Part shown: positions 57,001-63,543 of the stretch, one piece after another
How positions within the stretch are numbered: position 1 is the stretch's first letter
Layout: each line of letters starts with the position of its first letter
Assembly (NCBI RefSeq): GCF_001678675.1
Contig: NZ_LZRN01000024.1
Coordinates: forward strand, 1-63,543
DNA length: 63,543 nt
From: Gelidibacter algens
GTDB taxonomy: Bacteria > Bacteroidota > Bacteroidia > Flavobacteriales > Flavobacteriaceae
Direction: 5' to 3'
The notes under the pieces: generated by a model
Database searches by the model: none
What the model saw: only the letters and a program-made list of their open reading frames with translations
Told to the model about the DNA's origin: nothing
Made by a program: the position numbers and the translations under genes

Positions 57001-57372
57001 GCTGCCAAGAATCGCTATTTTTTTTGAGGTTGTAAATTCCTCATCTGTTTTAACAAGTTTTTTGAGGAGCAGAGTAATGGTCCAAAACATAAATAAAATT
57101 GTAAAGGCGCTGGCGGCACCGCTCATCATATTCAACATGGCACCAATTTGGGAAGGCTCTAGGGCGAACATGGAGAAGAACGCACCTAACATTTGAAATA
57201 GTGGTGCTCCTGGTGGGTGTCCTACCTGAAGTTTTGCGGAAGTCAATATATATTCTCCTGCATCCCAAAAACTAACGGTTGGTTCAATGGTAAGCGCATA
57301 AACGATAAATGCAATGGCAAAGGCGAACCAACCTAAAATGGTATTCCATTTTTTAAAGTTGAAATGATTCAT
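54061..57372 (-). CDS. DUF2723 membrane protein (glycosyltransferase-like, PMT fold)
   Basis: A 1103-residue protein. The N-terminal half is polytopic (first segment ILGWFAFAIAFIVYALTIEP, then VSFWDAGEYILTSAKLQVGHPPGAPLFQ, split here: FWDAGEYI and GHPPGAPLF), the DUF2723 hallmark, where the acidic residue in the first periplasmic loop recalls O-mannosyltransferases and other GT-C enzymes. The C-terminal half (about residues 680-1103) is soluble and contains TPR-like helices and a periplasmic-type domain (NDTFPLWYAQEIEGIRRDV). Proposed to transfer sugars to exported proteins; flavobacterial O-glycosylation makes that attractive. Followed at 6 bases by the polysaccharide deacetylase. No characterised member is known to me. 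Confidence 0.85.
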   Translation of the reverse strand: MNHFNFKKWNTILGWFAFAIAFIVYALTIEPTVSFWDAGEYILTSAKLQVGHPPGAPLFQMLGAFFSMFALEPSQIGAMLNMMSGAASAFTILFMFWTITLLLKKLVKTDEEFTTSKKIAILGSGLVGSLAFTFTDSFWFNAVETEVYAMATLIMAAMFWLALRWEQDMDKPRGNRWLILIAFVIGLSFGVHFMGLLTIPAIGLIYYFKNYKTITVTNFIVANVVSAAILLFIFKLLLPNALKIFSASEIFFVNSLGMPFNSGTIIAFIIVVAAFYFGLKYTRKHHKYVANTLVLCLLFIFIGFSCWLMLPIRANAKVVINENDPSNARELLAYYNLEQYPETHLFYGPLFTEQYTGLDENEPYVDDKPNYEKDKAAGKYIIVNDYKNAKQNYNAEHASILPRMWSPENAENYMMFTGLLDFNIKPEYQMEAQIRDMVADFKQNVREGNVDYSDYNKFLKQFGQYLTIEKPSLVQNIGYMFEYQFGYMYWRYFMWNFVGRQNDIQGKYDDLNGNWISGINPFDAWHLNMSQDNLPSDVKNNKARNTYYFLPLILGIIGFLFLIGRDKKLFWTLLVFFLMTGLAIQFYTNVRPFEPRERDYSVVGSFYVFALWIGFGVYAIFDALRKYTASKYLPHAITLVCLILVPGILAANNWDDHDRSGKKTAHAMAIKYLESCAPNAILFTIGDNDTFPLWYAQEIEGIRRDVRVINTSLFQTDWYIDQMKRKAYTSDPIPSQLTHDQFRYGTRDYIVEKEITKDTLDIKDFMDFVSSDNPRTKLKYALQQEGRDISGYPSNMLNANYYPTQMVRIPVDKANVLKHGIVKEKNADQIVDDIVIKITGGALYKNRLLMLDIIANNNWERPIYFTGGSFGDDDYIWMKDYLQLDGLCYKLVPIRTPVDKANPFDMGRVDTDAMYDQVMAWNWGNSGSPNIYHDVETRKNSITYRGNLARLIEQLINEDQPEKAEKIADLAMTQMPVDFFGFYTLLEPYISAYYEIGKIEKGRTLYQDVSKKYQESLTYYSQLSIENQTRYLDEIVTDIERYRSLVDILVFYNDKEFAMKETEKFNNYLQLFKHFMGEEPRQRAPREERDLTIDTIDTLLQID

Positions 57373-57549
57373 AGATTTTTTGTTGAATTAGAGTGGCGAA
57401 TTTAAGAATAATTATATAAGAGGGGAAAGTTTTTAAGTAAACGTTAAGTGTTTCTGGATTGTTTTTTGTTTGATTGCTGATCTTTCATGCTGAAAAAGAA
57501 GCATGAGGAAAGTTAGGTTGTTTTAATTTGAGTTTTTTCTATCAAAATA

Positions 57550-57580
57550 GTTGCGCAAATAAAATTTTGTTTTAAATTTG
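57550..57580 (+). promoter_or_regulatory. promoter of tRNA-Gln
   Basis: GTTG (57550-57553), exactly 19 bases, then TAAATTTG (57573-57580). One mismatch to TTTG in the -33 element. Transcription would begin about 10 bases before the mature tRNA. Confidence 0.65.
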
Positions 57581-57598
57581 CACTCTCGTTTGAGATAT

Positions 57599-57671
57599 TG
57601 GCCTATGGTGTAATTGGTAACACGTTTGTTTTTGGTGCAAAAGAGTCTAGGTTCGAGACCTAGTGGGCCAA
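57599..57671 (+). tRNA. tRNA-Gln (anticodon TTG)
   Basis: A complete cloverleaf can be drawn: 7-bp acceptor TGGCCTA / TGGGCCA (one T-G pair), D-arm GTGT-AATTGGTA-ACAC, anticodon arm TTTGT-TTTTGGT-GCAAA with anticodon TTG reading CAA/CAG, variable loop of 5, T-arm CTAGG-TTCGAGA-CCTAG. Discriminator A; the CCA end is not encoded. A promoter of Bacteroidota type lies just upstream. It is the only tRNA seen in the window. Confidence 0.95.
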
Positions 57672-57874
57672 CAAAAATTAAAATACCCGACTTAGAAATA
57701 AGTTGGGATTTTGTTTTGTATAGAACCACTTCTAGAGGCGAGTGGAAGCACTAAGGGGTAAGCGTTTTTTTTGGTTGTCCCCAACGTCAACCTTATACAT
57801 GATATAAGTAAACTGAATGCTGACCCTAGATAAATTTTGAGTAAAAGGTTTTTTTTATTTTGAAATTCATTGTT

Positions 57875-57918
57875 TAGTCTCTAGTCTCTAGTCTCTAGTC
57901 TCTAGTCTCTAGTCTCTA
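57875..57918. repeat. TAGTCTC heptamer tandem repeat
   Basis: Six perfect consecutive copies of TAGTCTC plus a partial one, in the spacer between tRNA-Gln and the universal stress gene. The copy number could vary between strains. No spacer units are present, so it is not a CRISPR. Confidence 0.85.
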
Positions 57919-57950
57919 TTCGCTACCGCCTAGGCAGCGCATCACGTGTT

Positions 57951-58775
57951 TCAAATTTTAAAGGTAATGACCGGCCGGCTGGCATGATTTACCAAATCTT
58001 CACTGATGCTACCGTTAAGAAAGTGCGAAATGCCTTGTCTGCCGTGCGTACTAATCCCAATTAAATCGGCATCAATTTCTTTAGAAAAATTTAAGATTCC
58101 GGCTTCAACAGTTTCATCATTATAAATATGAGTGGTATATTCTTTAAAGTCCGAATCTTTTATAAAGTCTTGTATACGCTCGTTAGCTTCTACGGTAGGT
58201 ATGAAATTATTGGCTGTGTTGACCATAACCAGAAACATTTTAGCGCCAAAAAGCTTAGCAAACGCTGTGGCTTGTTTGTAAGTTTCTTTGTTGTCTTTAT
58301 TAAAGTCTGACGCAAACACGAATCGGTTAATTGTGAATTTGGTGTGATTATTTTTAATCACCAACACCGGCAGGTCTGAAGTGCGTACCACCTTTTCAGC
58401 ATTAGAGCCAATAAACATTTCCTTTAGACCGCTAGCCCCGTGAGATCCCATAACAATCAAGTCAACGTTTAGTTCATGACAAGTATCAATAATACTGCTA
58501 AAGGAAGGATAGTTTTTAACAATGTCATGTACTTCAAGGCCTTTGAGGTAATCTTTGGCCATGAGGTGCTCAAATTTTTGATGGGCCAACTTCATAAAAA
58601 ACATCGCCTCAGGCAAAGGACTGGGAGTGTTCATCATATCAACCTGTTGCAGAGGAAGTTCTAACATGTGCAATAAATAAATTTCCGAACCATGTTTTTT
58701 AGCCAATTGTGCGGCTACTTTCAGGGCATTTTCTGCTTGATCGGAGAAGTCTGTGGGCACAAGAATTTTTTTCAT
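57951..58775 (-). CDS. universal stress protein, two UspA domains
   Basis: A 274-residue tandem UspA protein. First domain (1-about 145): ILVPTDFSDQAENALKVA, VMGSHGASGLKEMFIGSNAEKVV with the G-2x-G-9x-G(S/N) ATP-binding pattern. Second domain (about 150-274): FASDFNKDNKETYKQA, GISTHGRQGISHFLNGSISED. The second keeps a G-2x-G-like pattern but lacks the final Ser/Thr pocket of classical ATP binders only in part, so ATP binding is likely for at least one. Cytoplasmic stress-linked function; target unknown. It is divergent from rimP, with 154 bases between. Confidence 0.92.
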   Translation of the reverse strand: MKKILVPTDFSDQAENALKVAAQLAKKHGSEIYLLHMLELPLQQVDMMNTPSPLPEAMFFMKLAHQKFEHLMAKDYLKGLEVHDIVKNYPSFSSIIDTCHELNVDLIVMGSHGASGLKEMFIGSNAEKVVRTSDLPVLVIKNNHTKFTINRFVFASDFNKDNKETYKQATAFAKLFGAKMFLVMVNTANNFIPTVEANERIQDFIKDSDFKEYTTHIYNDETVEAGILNFSKEIDADLIGISTHGRQGISHFLNGSISEDLVNHASRPVITFKI

Positions 58776-58832
58776 GGTGTGGAATAGGGTTAGTGAAACA
58801 TAAATTTAATAATAAAAATCGACTTTATATCC

Positions 58833-58865
58833 TTTGGATAAATCAATAAATAATTTGTATATTTG
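58833..58865 (+). promoter_or_regulatory. promoter of rimP-nusA-infB
   Basis: TTTG (58833-58836), 21 bases, TATATTTG (58858-58865). It fits the Bacteroidota consensus with the longer allowed spacing. Predicted start about 58872, giving a leader of about 58 bases. Confidence 0.7.
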
Positions 58866-58891
58866 CACCGCTGAATGGTAAAAGAAAACAC

Positions 58892-58918
58892 GAGGGGACA
58901 AGAAAGTCCCCTCTTTTT
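58892..58918 (+). terminator. leader terminator hairpin, possible attenuator of rimP-nusA-infB
   Basis: GAGGGGAC-AAGAAA-GTCCCCTC forms an 8-bp GC-rich stem with a 6-base loop, followed by five T. It lies between the promoter and the rimP ATG (58930), so full-length transcription must read through it. Since NusA, encoded in the operon, acts on terminator hairpins, feedback attenuation is a natural model; this is inference. Confidence 0.65.
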
Positions 58919-58929
58919 ATACTGACAAA

Positions 58930-59397
58930 ATGCTGAGTGAAAAGACGGTTAAGACCTTAATAGAAAACGGATTGGAAGAAAGATCAGATCTTTTTTTAAT
59001 CGATTTCAAGATGAACGCTGATAATAAAATCAGTGTAGTTATTGATGGAGATAATGGCGTGACTGTTGAAGACTGTATGTTTATGAGTCGTGCTATTGAG
59101 CATAATTTGGACAGGGAAGAAGCAGATTTTTCTTTGGATGTTGCCTCCGCTGGTGCAACGTCGCCATTGGTCAACAATAGGCAGTATAGAAAAAATGTTG
59201 GCAGAACTTTGGAAGTGAAGGCAACATCTGATTTGAAAGTTGAGGGCGTACTGATTGATGTTGATGATACTGGAGTGACCTTGGAGTGGAAAACAAAAGA
59301 ACCTAAGCCAGTAGGCAAAGGAAAAGTAGTGGTAAATAAGCAGGCTAAAATTATGTATGATGATATTTTAGAGGCGAAAGTGGTTATAAAATTTTAA
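58930..59397 (+). CDS. rimP: ribosome maturation factor RimP
   Basis: A 155-residue RimP needed for 30S subunit maturation. The sequence shows ISVVIDGDNGVTVEDCMFMSRAIEHNLD and FSLDVASAGATSPL (the family usually has VSSPGLxRPL; here the Gly-Ala-Thr form) and a C-terminal SH3-like part ending KIMYDDILEAKVVIKF. First gene of the rimP-nusA-infB operon; nusA starts 12 bases after its stop. Confidence 0.95.
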   Translation: MLSEKTVKTLIENGLEERSDLFLIDFKMNADNKISVVIDGDNGVTVEDCMFMSRAIEHNLDREEADFSLDVASAGATSPLVNNRQYRKNVGRTLEVKATSDLKVEGVLIDVDDTGVTLEWKTKEPKPVGKGKVVVNKQAKIMYDDILEAKVVIKF

Positions 59398-59409
59398 TTC
59401 GATACAGTT

Positions 59410-60642
59410 ATGGAAAATATTGCGTTAATTGATTCTTTTTCAGAATTTAAGGACGATAAATTAATCGATCGTGTAACGTTAATGGCGATTTTAGAAGATG
59501 TTCTGAGAAATGCATTGAAGAAAAAATACGGTGATGATGATAACTTTGATATCATTATAAATCCTGATAAAGGCGATTTAGAAATTTGGAGAAATAGAAT
59601 TGTTGTTGCTGATGGTGAGGTTGAAGAACCCAACCATGAGATTGAACTGTCTGAAGCACGCAAAATAGAGCCAGATTTTGAAGTTGGTGAAGATGTGGCT
59701 GAGGCTGTAAAACTTATCGATTTAGGACGACGCTCAATTTTGGCATTGCGTCAAAATTTGATCTCCAAAATTCATGAGCACGATAATACCAATATCTACA
59801 AGCAATTTAAAGATTTAGTAGGCGAAATTTATACTGCCGAAGTTCATCATATTCGACACAGAGCTATTATCTTGTTAGATGACGATGGTAACGAAATCAT
59901 CCTTCCTAAGGAAAAACAAATTCCTTCTGATTTTTTCCGTAAAGGTGAAAATGTAAAAGGTATCATTGAAAGTGTTGAGTTAAAAGGAAATAAGCCAACA
60001 ATTATCATGTCAAGAACAGCCCCAATATTTTTGGAGAAATTGTTCGAACAGGAAATTCCGGAGGTTTTTGACGGTCTGATTACCGTTAAAAAAGTGGTAA
60101 GAATGCCAGGAGAAAAAGCAAAAGTGGCGGTTGATTCCTATGATGATAGAATTGACCCTGTGGGGGCTTGTGTAGGAATGAAAGGTTCAAGAATCCATGG
60201 CATTGTAAGAGAATTGGGCAATGAAAATATTGATGTCATCAACTACACCAATAACATCCAATTGTTTATCACCAGAGCATTAAGTCCAGCAAGGGTAACC
60301 TCTGTAAAGCTTAATGAAGAAACTAAGCGTGCTGAGGTTGTTCTCAAGCCAGAAGAGGTTAGTAAAGCCATTGGTAGAGGTGGTCATAACATCCGTTTGG
60401 CTGGACAGTTAACAGGATATGAAATTGATGTCTTTAGAGAGGGTGCTGAAGAAGATGTTGAGTTATCAGAGTTTACTGATGAAATTGAAGGCTGGATCAT
60501 TGAAGAATTTAGCAAAGCAGGGTTAGATACTGCAAAGAGTATATTAGAACAAGATGTTCAGGATTTGGTTAAAAGAACCGATCTAGAAGAAGAAACCATT
60601 TTAGATGTTATCAGAATTCTTAAGGAAGAGTTTGAAGAATAA
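59410..60642 (+). CDS. nusA: transcription termination/antitermination factor NusA
   Basis: A 410-residue NusA: N-terminal RNA-polymerase-binding domain (1-about 130), S1 domain (GEIYTAEVHHIRHRAIILL), KH1 (RIDPVGACVGMKGSRIHGIVRELGNENIDVI, of which GACVGMKGSRIHGI is the core) and KH2 (EVSKAIGRGGHNIRLAGQLTG). It lacks the acidic C-terminal repeats of the E. coli protein, which is normal outside Proteobacteria. NusA promotes pausing, termination and antitermination; its own leader carries a terminator. Operon gene 2; infB begins 29 bases downstream. Confidence 0.97.
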   Translation: MENIALIDSFSEFKDDKLIDRVTLMAILEDVLRNALKKKYGDDDNFDIIINPDKGDLEIWRNRIVVADGEVEEPNHEIELSEARKIEPDFEVGEDVAEAVKLIDLGRRSILALRQNLISKIHEHDNTNIYKQFKDLVGEIYTAEVHHIRHRAIILLDDDGNEIILPKEKQIPSDFFRKGENVKGIIESVELKGNKPTIIMSRTAPIFLEKLFEQEIPEVFDGLITVKKVVRMPGEKAKVAVDSYDDRIDPVGACVGMKGSRIHGIVRELGNENIDVINYTNNIQLFITRALSPARVTSVKLNEETKRAEVVLKPEEVSKAIGRGGHNIRLAGQLTGYEIDVFREGAEEDVELSEFTDEIEGWIIEEFSKAGLDTAKSILEQDVQDLVKRTDLEEETILDVIRILKEEFEE

Positions 60643-60671
60643 CACATATTAAGTTATATTAGAAGCAATTT

Positions 60672-63515
60672 ATGGCTGATACAATTAGATTAAATAAAGT
60701 ATTAAGAGAGCTCAATATTTCCATTGATCGTGCAGTTGATTTTCTTGAATCAAAGGGCATCGGCGTGGAAAAGAGTCCCAATACGAAAATATCAGAGGAG
60801 GTTCATACCATTCTTTTCAATGAATTTCAAACAGATGCCAATAAAAAAATGGCCTCTCAGGAGGTTAGTGAGGCAAAGTTGAAAGAAAAGGAAGAATTGC
60901 GTGTGCAGCGTGAACGTGAAATTGAGGAAAAACTGAGGAAGGAAGAAGCCAGCAAACAAGTTGTGAAAGCCAGAGGTGCCCTAAGTGGAACCAAACAAGT
61001 TGGCAAAATTGATTTGGATGCTAAGACATCTGAAAAGACCGAAAAGGCTGAAAAACCTCAGGCTGAGGAGCCTAAAGTTGAGAAGCCAATTAAAGTTGAG
61101 AAGCCAATTGAGCTGCCAACGCAACCTAAAGTTGCTGAAAAAGTCGTCCCAACAGAAAAGGTGATACCAAACGTTGAAGCAAAAGTGGAAGCTAAGGAAG
61201 AACCTAAAAAAGCTGAGCAACCTAAAGAAGAGGCCAAAAAATCTGAAACGGTTGAAAAGCCAAAGGTTATAGAAACACCCCCATCACTTAAAGCAGTGGA
61301 GCCTGCTGAAACACCAAAAGAGCCAGTTCCTGGTGATGAGCAAATAAAGACACAATACCAAAAGCTATCCGGCCCAAAAATTGCCGGAGATAAAATAGAT
61401 CTTTCGCAATTCAATAAGCCGAAAAAGAAAAAAGAGGAGAGAAAACCTGCTGCTGCTGGTGACGCCAACAAGAAAAAGAGACGTCGTATCAGTAAAGGAC
61501 CCGCTGCTCCTGGCGAAACAAAAACCCCTTACGGGGCAAATAGAGGTACAAGCCCTAACTATAAAGGGAAACCTGCAGGCGCCCGTGCGAGCACTGTAAA
61601 AGAAGAGCCAAGCGAAGCAGATGTTCAAAAGCAGGTTAGAGAGACGCTTGAAAAACTTCAAGGTAAGTCTAACAAAGGTAAAGGAGCCAAATACAGAAGA
61701 GACAAAAGAGATCAACACCGTCAACAATCAGAAAAAGATATTGAACAGCAAGCAGCTGAAAGCAAGGTTCTGAAAGTAACTGAATTTGTTACGGCAAGTG
61801 AAGTGGCAACCATGATGGACGTTTCAGTAACGCAAATTATCTCTGCTTGTATGTCCTTGGGGATGATGGTGACCATGAACCAACGTTTGGATGCTGAGAC
61901 TTTGTCTGTTGTAGCTGATGAGTTTGGTTACGATGTAGAGTTTGTAACTTCTGATCTTGAAGATAATATTACAGTTGTTAAAGACAATCCTGAAGATTTG
62001 GTGCCACGTGCTCCAATTGTGACTGTAATGGGTCACGTTGATCACGGTAAAACCTCACTTCTGGATTATATTCGTAAAGAGAATGTGATTGCAGGAGAGT
62101 CTGGTGGTATCACACAACATATTGGTGCCTACGGAGTGCAATTGGATGGCGGCCAAAAAATGGCATTCTTGGATACACCAGGTCACGAGGCCTTTACGGC
62201 AATGCGTGCCCGTGGTGCACAAGTAACAGATTTAGCAATTATTGTAATTGCTGCTGATGATGCCATCATGCCTCAAACCAAAGAGGCTATAGCCCATGCC
62301 CAAGCGGCAGGAGTGCCTATTATTTTTGCTATCAACAAAATAGATAAACAAGGTGCTAACCCTGAAAAAGTAAAAGAAGGTCTGGCGCAAATGAATTTAT
62401 TGGTCGAAGATTGGGGGGGTAAAATCCAATCCCATGATATCTCTGCCAAAACAGGTGAAGGCGTTAAGGAATTATTGGAAAAAGTAATTCTTGAAGCAGA
62501 ATTATTAGAGCTTCAGGCAAACCCAAATAAAAATGCTGTTGGTACTGTTGTAGAAGCATTCCTAGATAAAGGTAGAGGCTATATTTCTACCGTTCTGGTG
62601 CAGGCAGGAACTTTGAAAGTAGGAGATTATGTCCTTGCTGGAAAGAACAGTGGTAAAGTAAGAGCGATGCACGATGAACGTGGAAATAACGTTAAAACTG
62701 CTGGCCCTTCAACACCAGTTTCGATTTTAGGATTGGACGGTGCACCTCAGGCAGGTGATAAGTTTAATGTATTTGCTGATGAACGTGAAGCGAAGCAAAT
62801 TGCTGCAAAACGTACACAATTACAACGTGAGCAGTCGGTTAGAACTCAACGTCATATAACGCTTGATGAAATTGGTCGTCGTATTGCCCTTGGAGATTTC
62901 CAAGAGTTGAACATCATCCTTAAAGGTGACGTAGATGGATCAGTGGAAGCTTTGACAGATTCATTCCAAAAATTATCTACTGAAGAAATCCAAGTTAATA
63001 TAATCCATAAAGGTGTGGGTGCCATTACAGAAAGTGATGTGCTATTGGCCACCGCGTCTGATGCTATTATTATCGGGTTTAACGTACGCCCAATGGGTAA
63101 TGCACGTCAAATTGCAGATAAGGAAGAAATTGACATCAGAATGTACTCAATTATCTATGATGCCATTAATGATCTTAAAGACGCCATGGAAGGCATGTTG
63201 TCCCCAGAGCTTAAAGAGGAAATTACTGGTACTGCTGAAATTAGAGAGATCTTTAAAGTTTCTAAAATCGGAACGATTGCTGGATGTATGGTAACTGCTG
63301 GAAAAATTTTCAGAAACTCAAGCATCCGCTTGATCAGAGAAGGCGTGGTGGTATACACAGGCGAACTATCATCTTTGAAACGATTTAAAGACGATGCGAA
63401 AGAAGTATCTAAGGGGTATGACTGTGGTATGCAAATTAAAAATTATAATGACATCAAAGAGAATGATGTTATTGAAGCATTCCACGAAGTTGAAGTGAAG
63501 AAGAAATTGAAATAA
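60672..63515 (+). CDS. infB: translation initiation factor IF-2
   Basis: A 947-residue IF-2. Residues 1-about 60: N-terminal IF2_N domain; about 70-380: a long Lys/Glu/Pro/Ala-rich low-complexity stretch with VEKP/EKPK repeats; about 360-440: second IF2_N subdomain; about 450-610: GTPase with VTVMGHVDHGKTSLLDYI (G1), GGITQHIGAYGV (G2), FLDTPGHEAFTAM (G3) and INKIDKQGANPE (G4); then domains II-IV, ending EVEVKKKLK. IF-2 places initiator tRNA on the 30S subunit. It closes the operon; only 28 bases follow in the window. The disordered N-terminal region is long but usual in this phylum. Confidence 0.97.
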   Translation: MADTIRLNKVLRELNISIDRAVDFLESKGIGVEKSPNTKISEEVHTILFNEFQTDANKKMASQEVSEAKLKEKEELRVQREREIEEKLRKEEASKQVVKARGALSGTKQVGKIDLDAKTSEKTEKAEKPQAEEPKVEKPIKVEKPIELPTQPKVAEKVVPTEKVIPNVEAKVEAKEEPKKAEQPKEEAKKSETVEKPKVIETPPSLKAVEPAETPKEPVPGDEQIKTQYQKLSGPKIAGDKIDLSQFNKPKKKKEERKPAAAGDANKKKRRRISKGPAAPGETKTPYGANRGTSPNYKGKPAGARASTVKEEPSEADVQKQVRETLEKLQGKSNKGKGAKYRRDKRDQHRQQSEKDIEQQAAESKVLKVTEFVTASEVATMMDVSVTQIISACMSLGMMVTMNQRLDAETLSVVADEFGYDVEFVTSDLEDNITVVKDNPEDLVPRAPIVTVMGHVDHGKTSLLDYIRKENVIAGESGGITQHIGAYGVQLDGGQKMAFLDTPGHEAFTAMRARGAQVTDLAIIVIAADDAIMPQTKEAIAHAQAAGVPIIFAINKIDKQGANPEKVKEGLAQMNLLVEDWGGKIQSHDISAKTGEGVKELLEKVILEAELLELQANPNKNAVGTVVEAFLDKGRGYISTVLVQAGTLKVGDYVLAGKNSGKVRAMHDERGNNVKTAGPSTPVSILGLDGAPQAGDKFNVFADEREAKQIAAKRTQLQREQSVRTQRHITLDEIGRRIALGDFQELNIILKGDVDGSVEALTDSFQKLSTEEIQVNIIHKGVGAITESDVLLATASDAIIIGFNVRPMGNARQIADKEEIDIRMYSIIYDAINDLKDAMEGMLSPELKEEITGTAEIREIFKVSKIGTIAGCMVTAGKIFRNSSIRLIREGVVVYTGELSSLKRFKDDAKEVSKGYDCGMQIKNYNDIKENDVIEAFHEVEVKKKLK

Positions 63516-63543
63516 GTTTCAAATATTAATATAAAAAAAAGAA

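Noticed and set aside
57523-57729. 68-codon minus-strand ORF over the tRNA
   Set aside because: It overlaps the tRNA-Gln gene; the translated GPLGLEPRLF-like string is the familiar artefact of tRNA sequence.
57875-57918. Possible CRISPR array
   Set aside because: Units are 7 bases with no spacers and no cas genes nearby; it is a simple tandem repeat.
1-63543. Prophage or integrative element
   Set aside because: No integrase, transposase, phage structural gene or direct attachment repeats were recognised; accessory genes sit between ordinary chromosomal genes.

Overview
The window looks like chromosomal DNA from a marine-type member of the Flavobacteriaceae (Bacteroidota). It is AT-rich. Promoters match the Bacteroidota pattern TTTG-N19-21-TAnnTTTG, for example upstream of rplM, tRNA-Gln and rimP. 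Three secreted proteins carry type IX secretion (T9SS) sorting tails. There is a HTCS-type hybrid regulator, and the intergenic spacers hold palindromic repeat families of the kind seen in this family. Housekeeping blocks alternate with accessory islands.

Region 1 (0.4-8.4 kb) starts with a PIN-domain toxin-antitoxin pair. It continues with aromatic amino acid catabolism (homogentisate dioxygenase, 4-hydroxyphenylpyruvate dioxygenase, a tryptophan 2,3-dioxygenase family protein), a DUF3108 protein, an M23 lipoprotein peptidase and pgi. Region 2 (8.5-12.8 kb) is a TonB-dependent receptor followed by a large surface lipoprotein whose normal start codon seems lost. Region 3 (13.2-16.2 kb, minus) is rplM-rpsI-rpsB-tsf with a clear promoter, structured leaders and a terminator.

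Region 4 (16.9-25.9 kb) is accessory. A secreted FecR-like/TPR protein lies 1 nt upstream of a membrane protein that joins a CHASE2-like extracytoplasmic sensor, four membrane segments and a cytoplasmic TIR domain. I consider this the best candidate for an undescribed signalling or defence system in the window. Two exported ferritin-like proteins follow, then a PLD-nuclease/SF2-helicase/DUF3427 protein overlapping a NUDIX hydrolase gene, which looks like a defence or repair operon.

Region 5 (26.1-36 kb) has polA, a cyanophycin module (isoaspartyl peptidase, cyanophycinase, cyanophycin synthetase), a small secreted protein and an aldehyde dehydrogenase. Region 6 (36-51.6 kb, minus) holds three tandem paralogous T9SS proteins with 2, 2 and 4 copies of a roughly 120-residue repeat. 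They are followed by an alpha-mannoside utilisation locus: HTCS regulator, GH92, sugar MFS transporter, GH92. The HTCS and one GH92 are each interrupted by a single-base homopolymer frameshift. No SusC/SusD pair is present.

Region 7 (51.7-63.5 kb) contains a membrane metallophosphoesterase, a thioredoxin-fold protein without the CXXC site, a polysaccharide deacetylase, a DUF2723 membrane protein, tRNA-Gln(TTG) and a universal stress protein. It ends with the rimP-nusA-infB operon, whose leader contains an intrinsic-terminator hairpin between promoter and first start codon, suggesting attenuation. No rRNA, CRISPR array, prophage or transposase gene was recognised.
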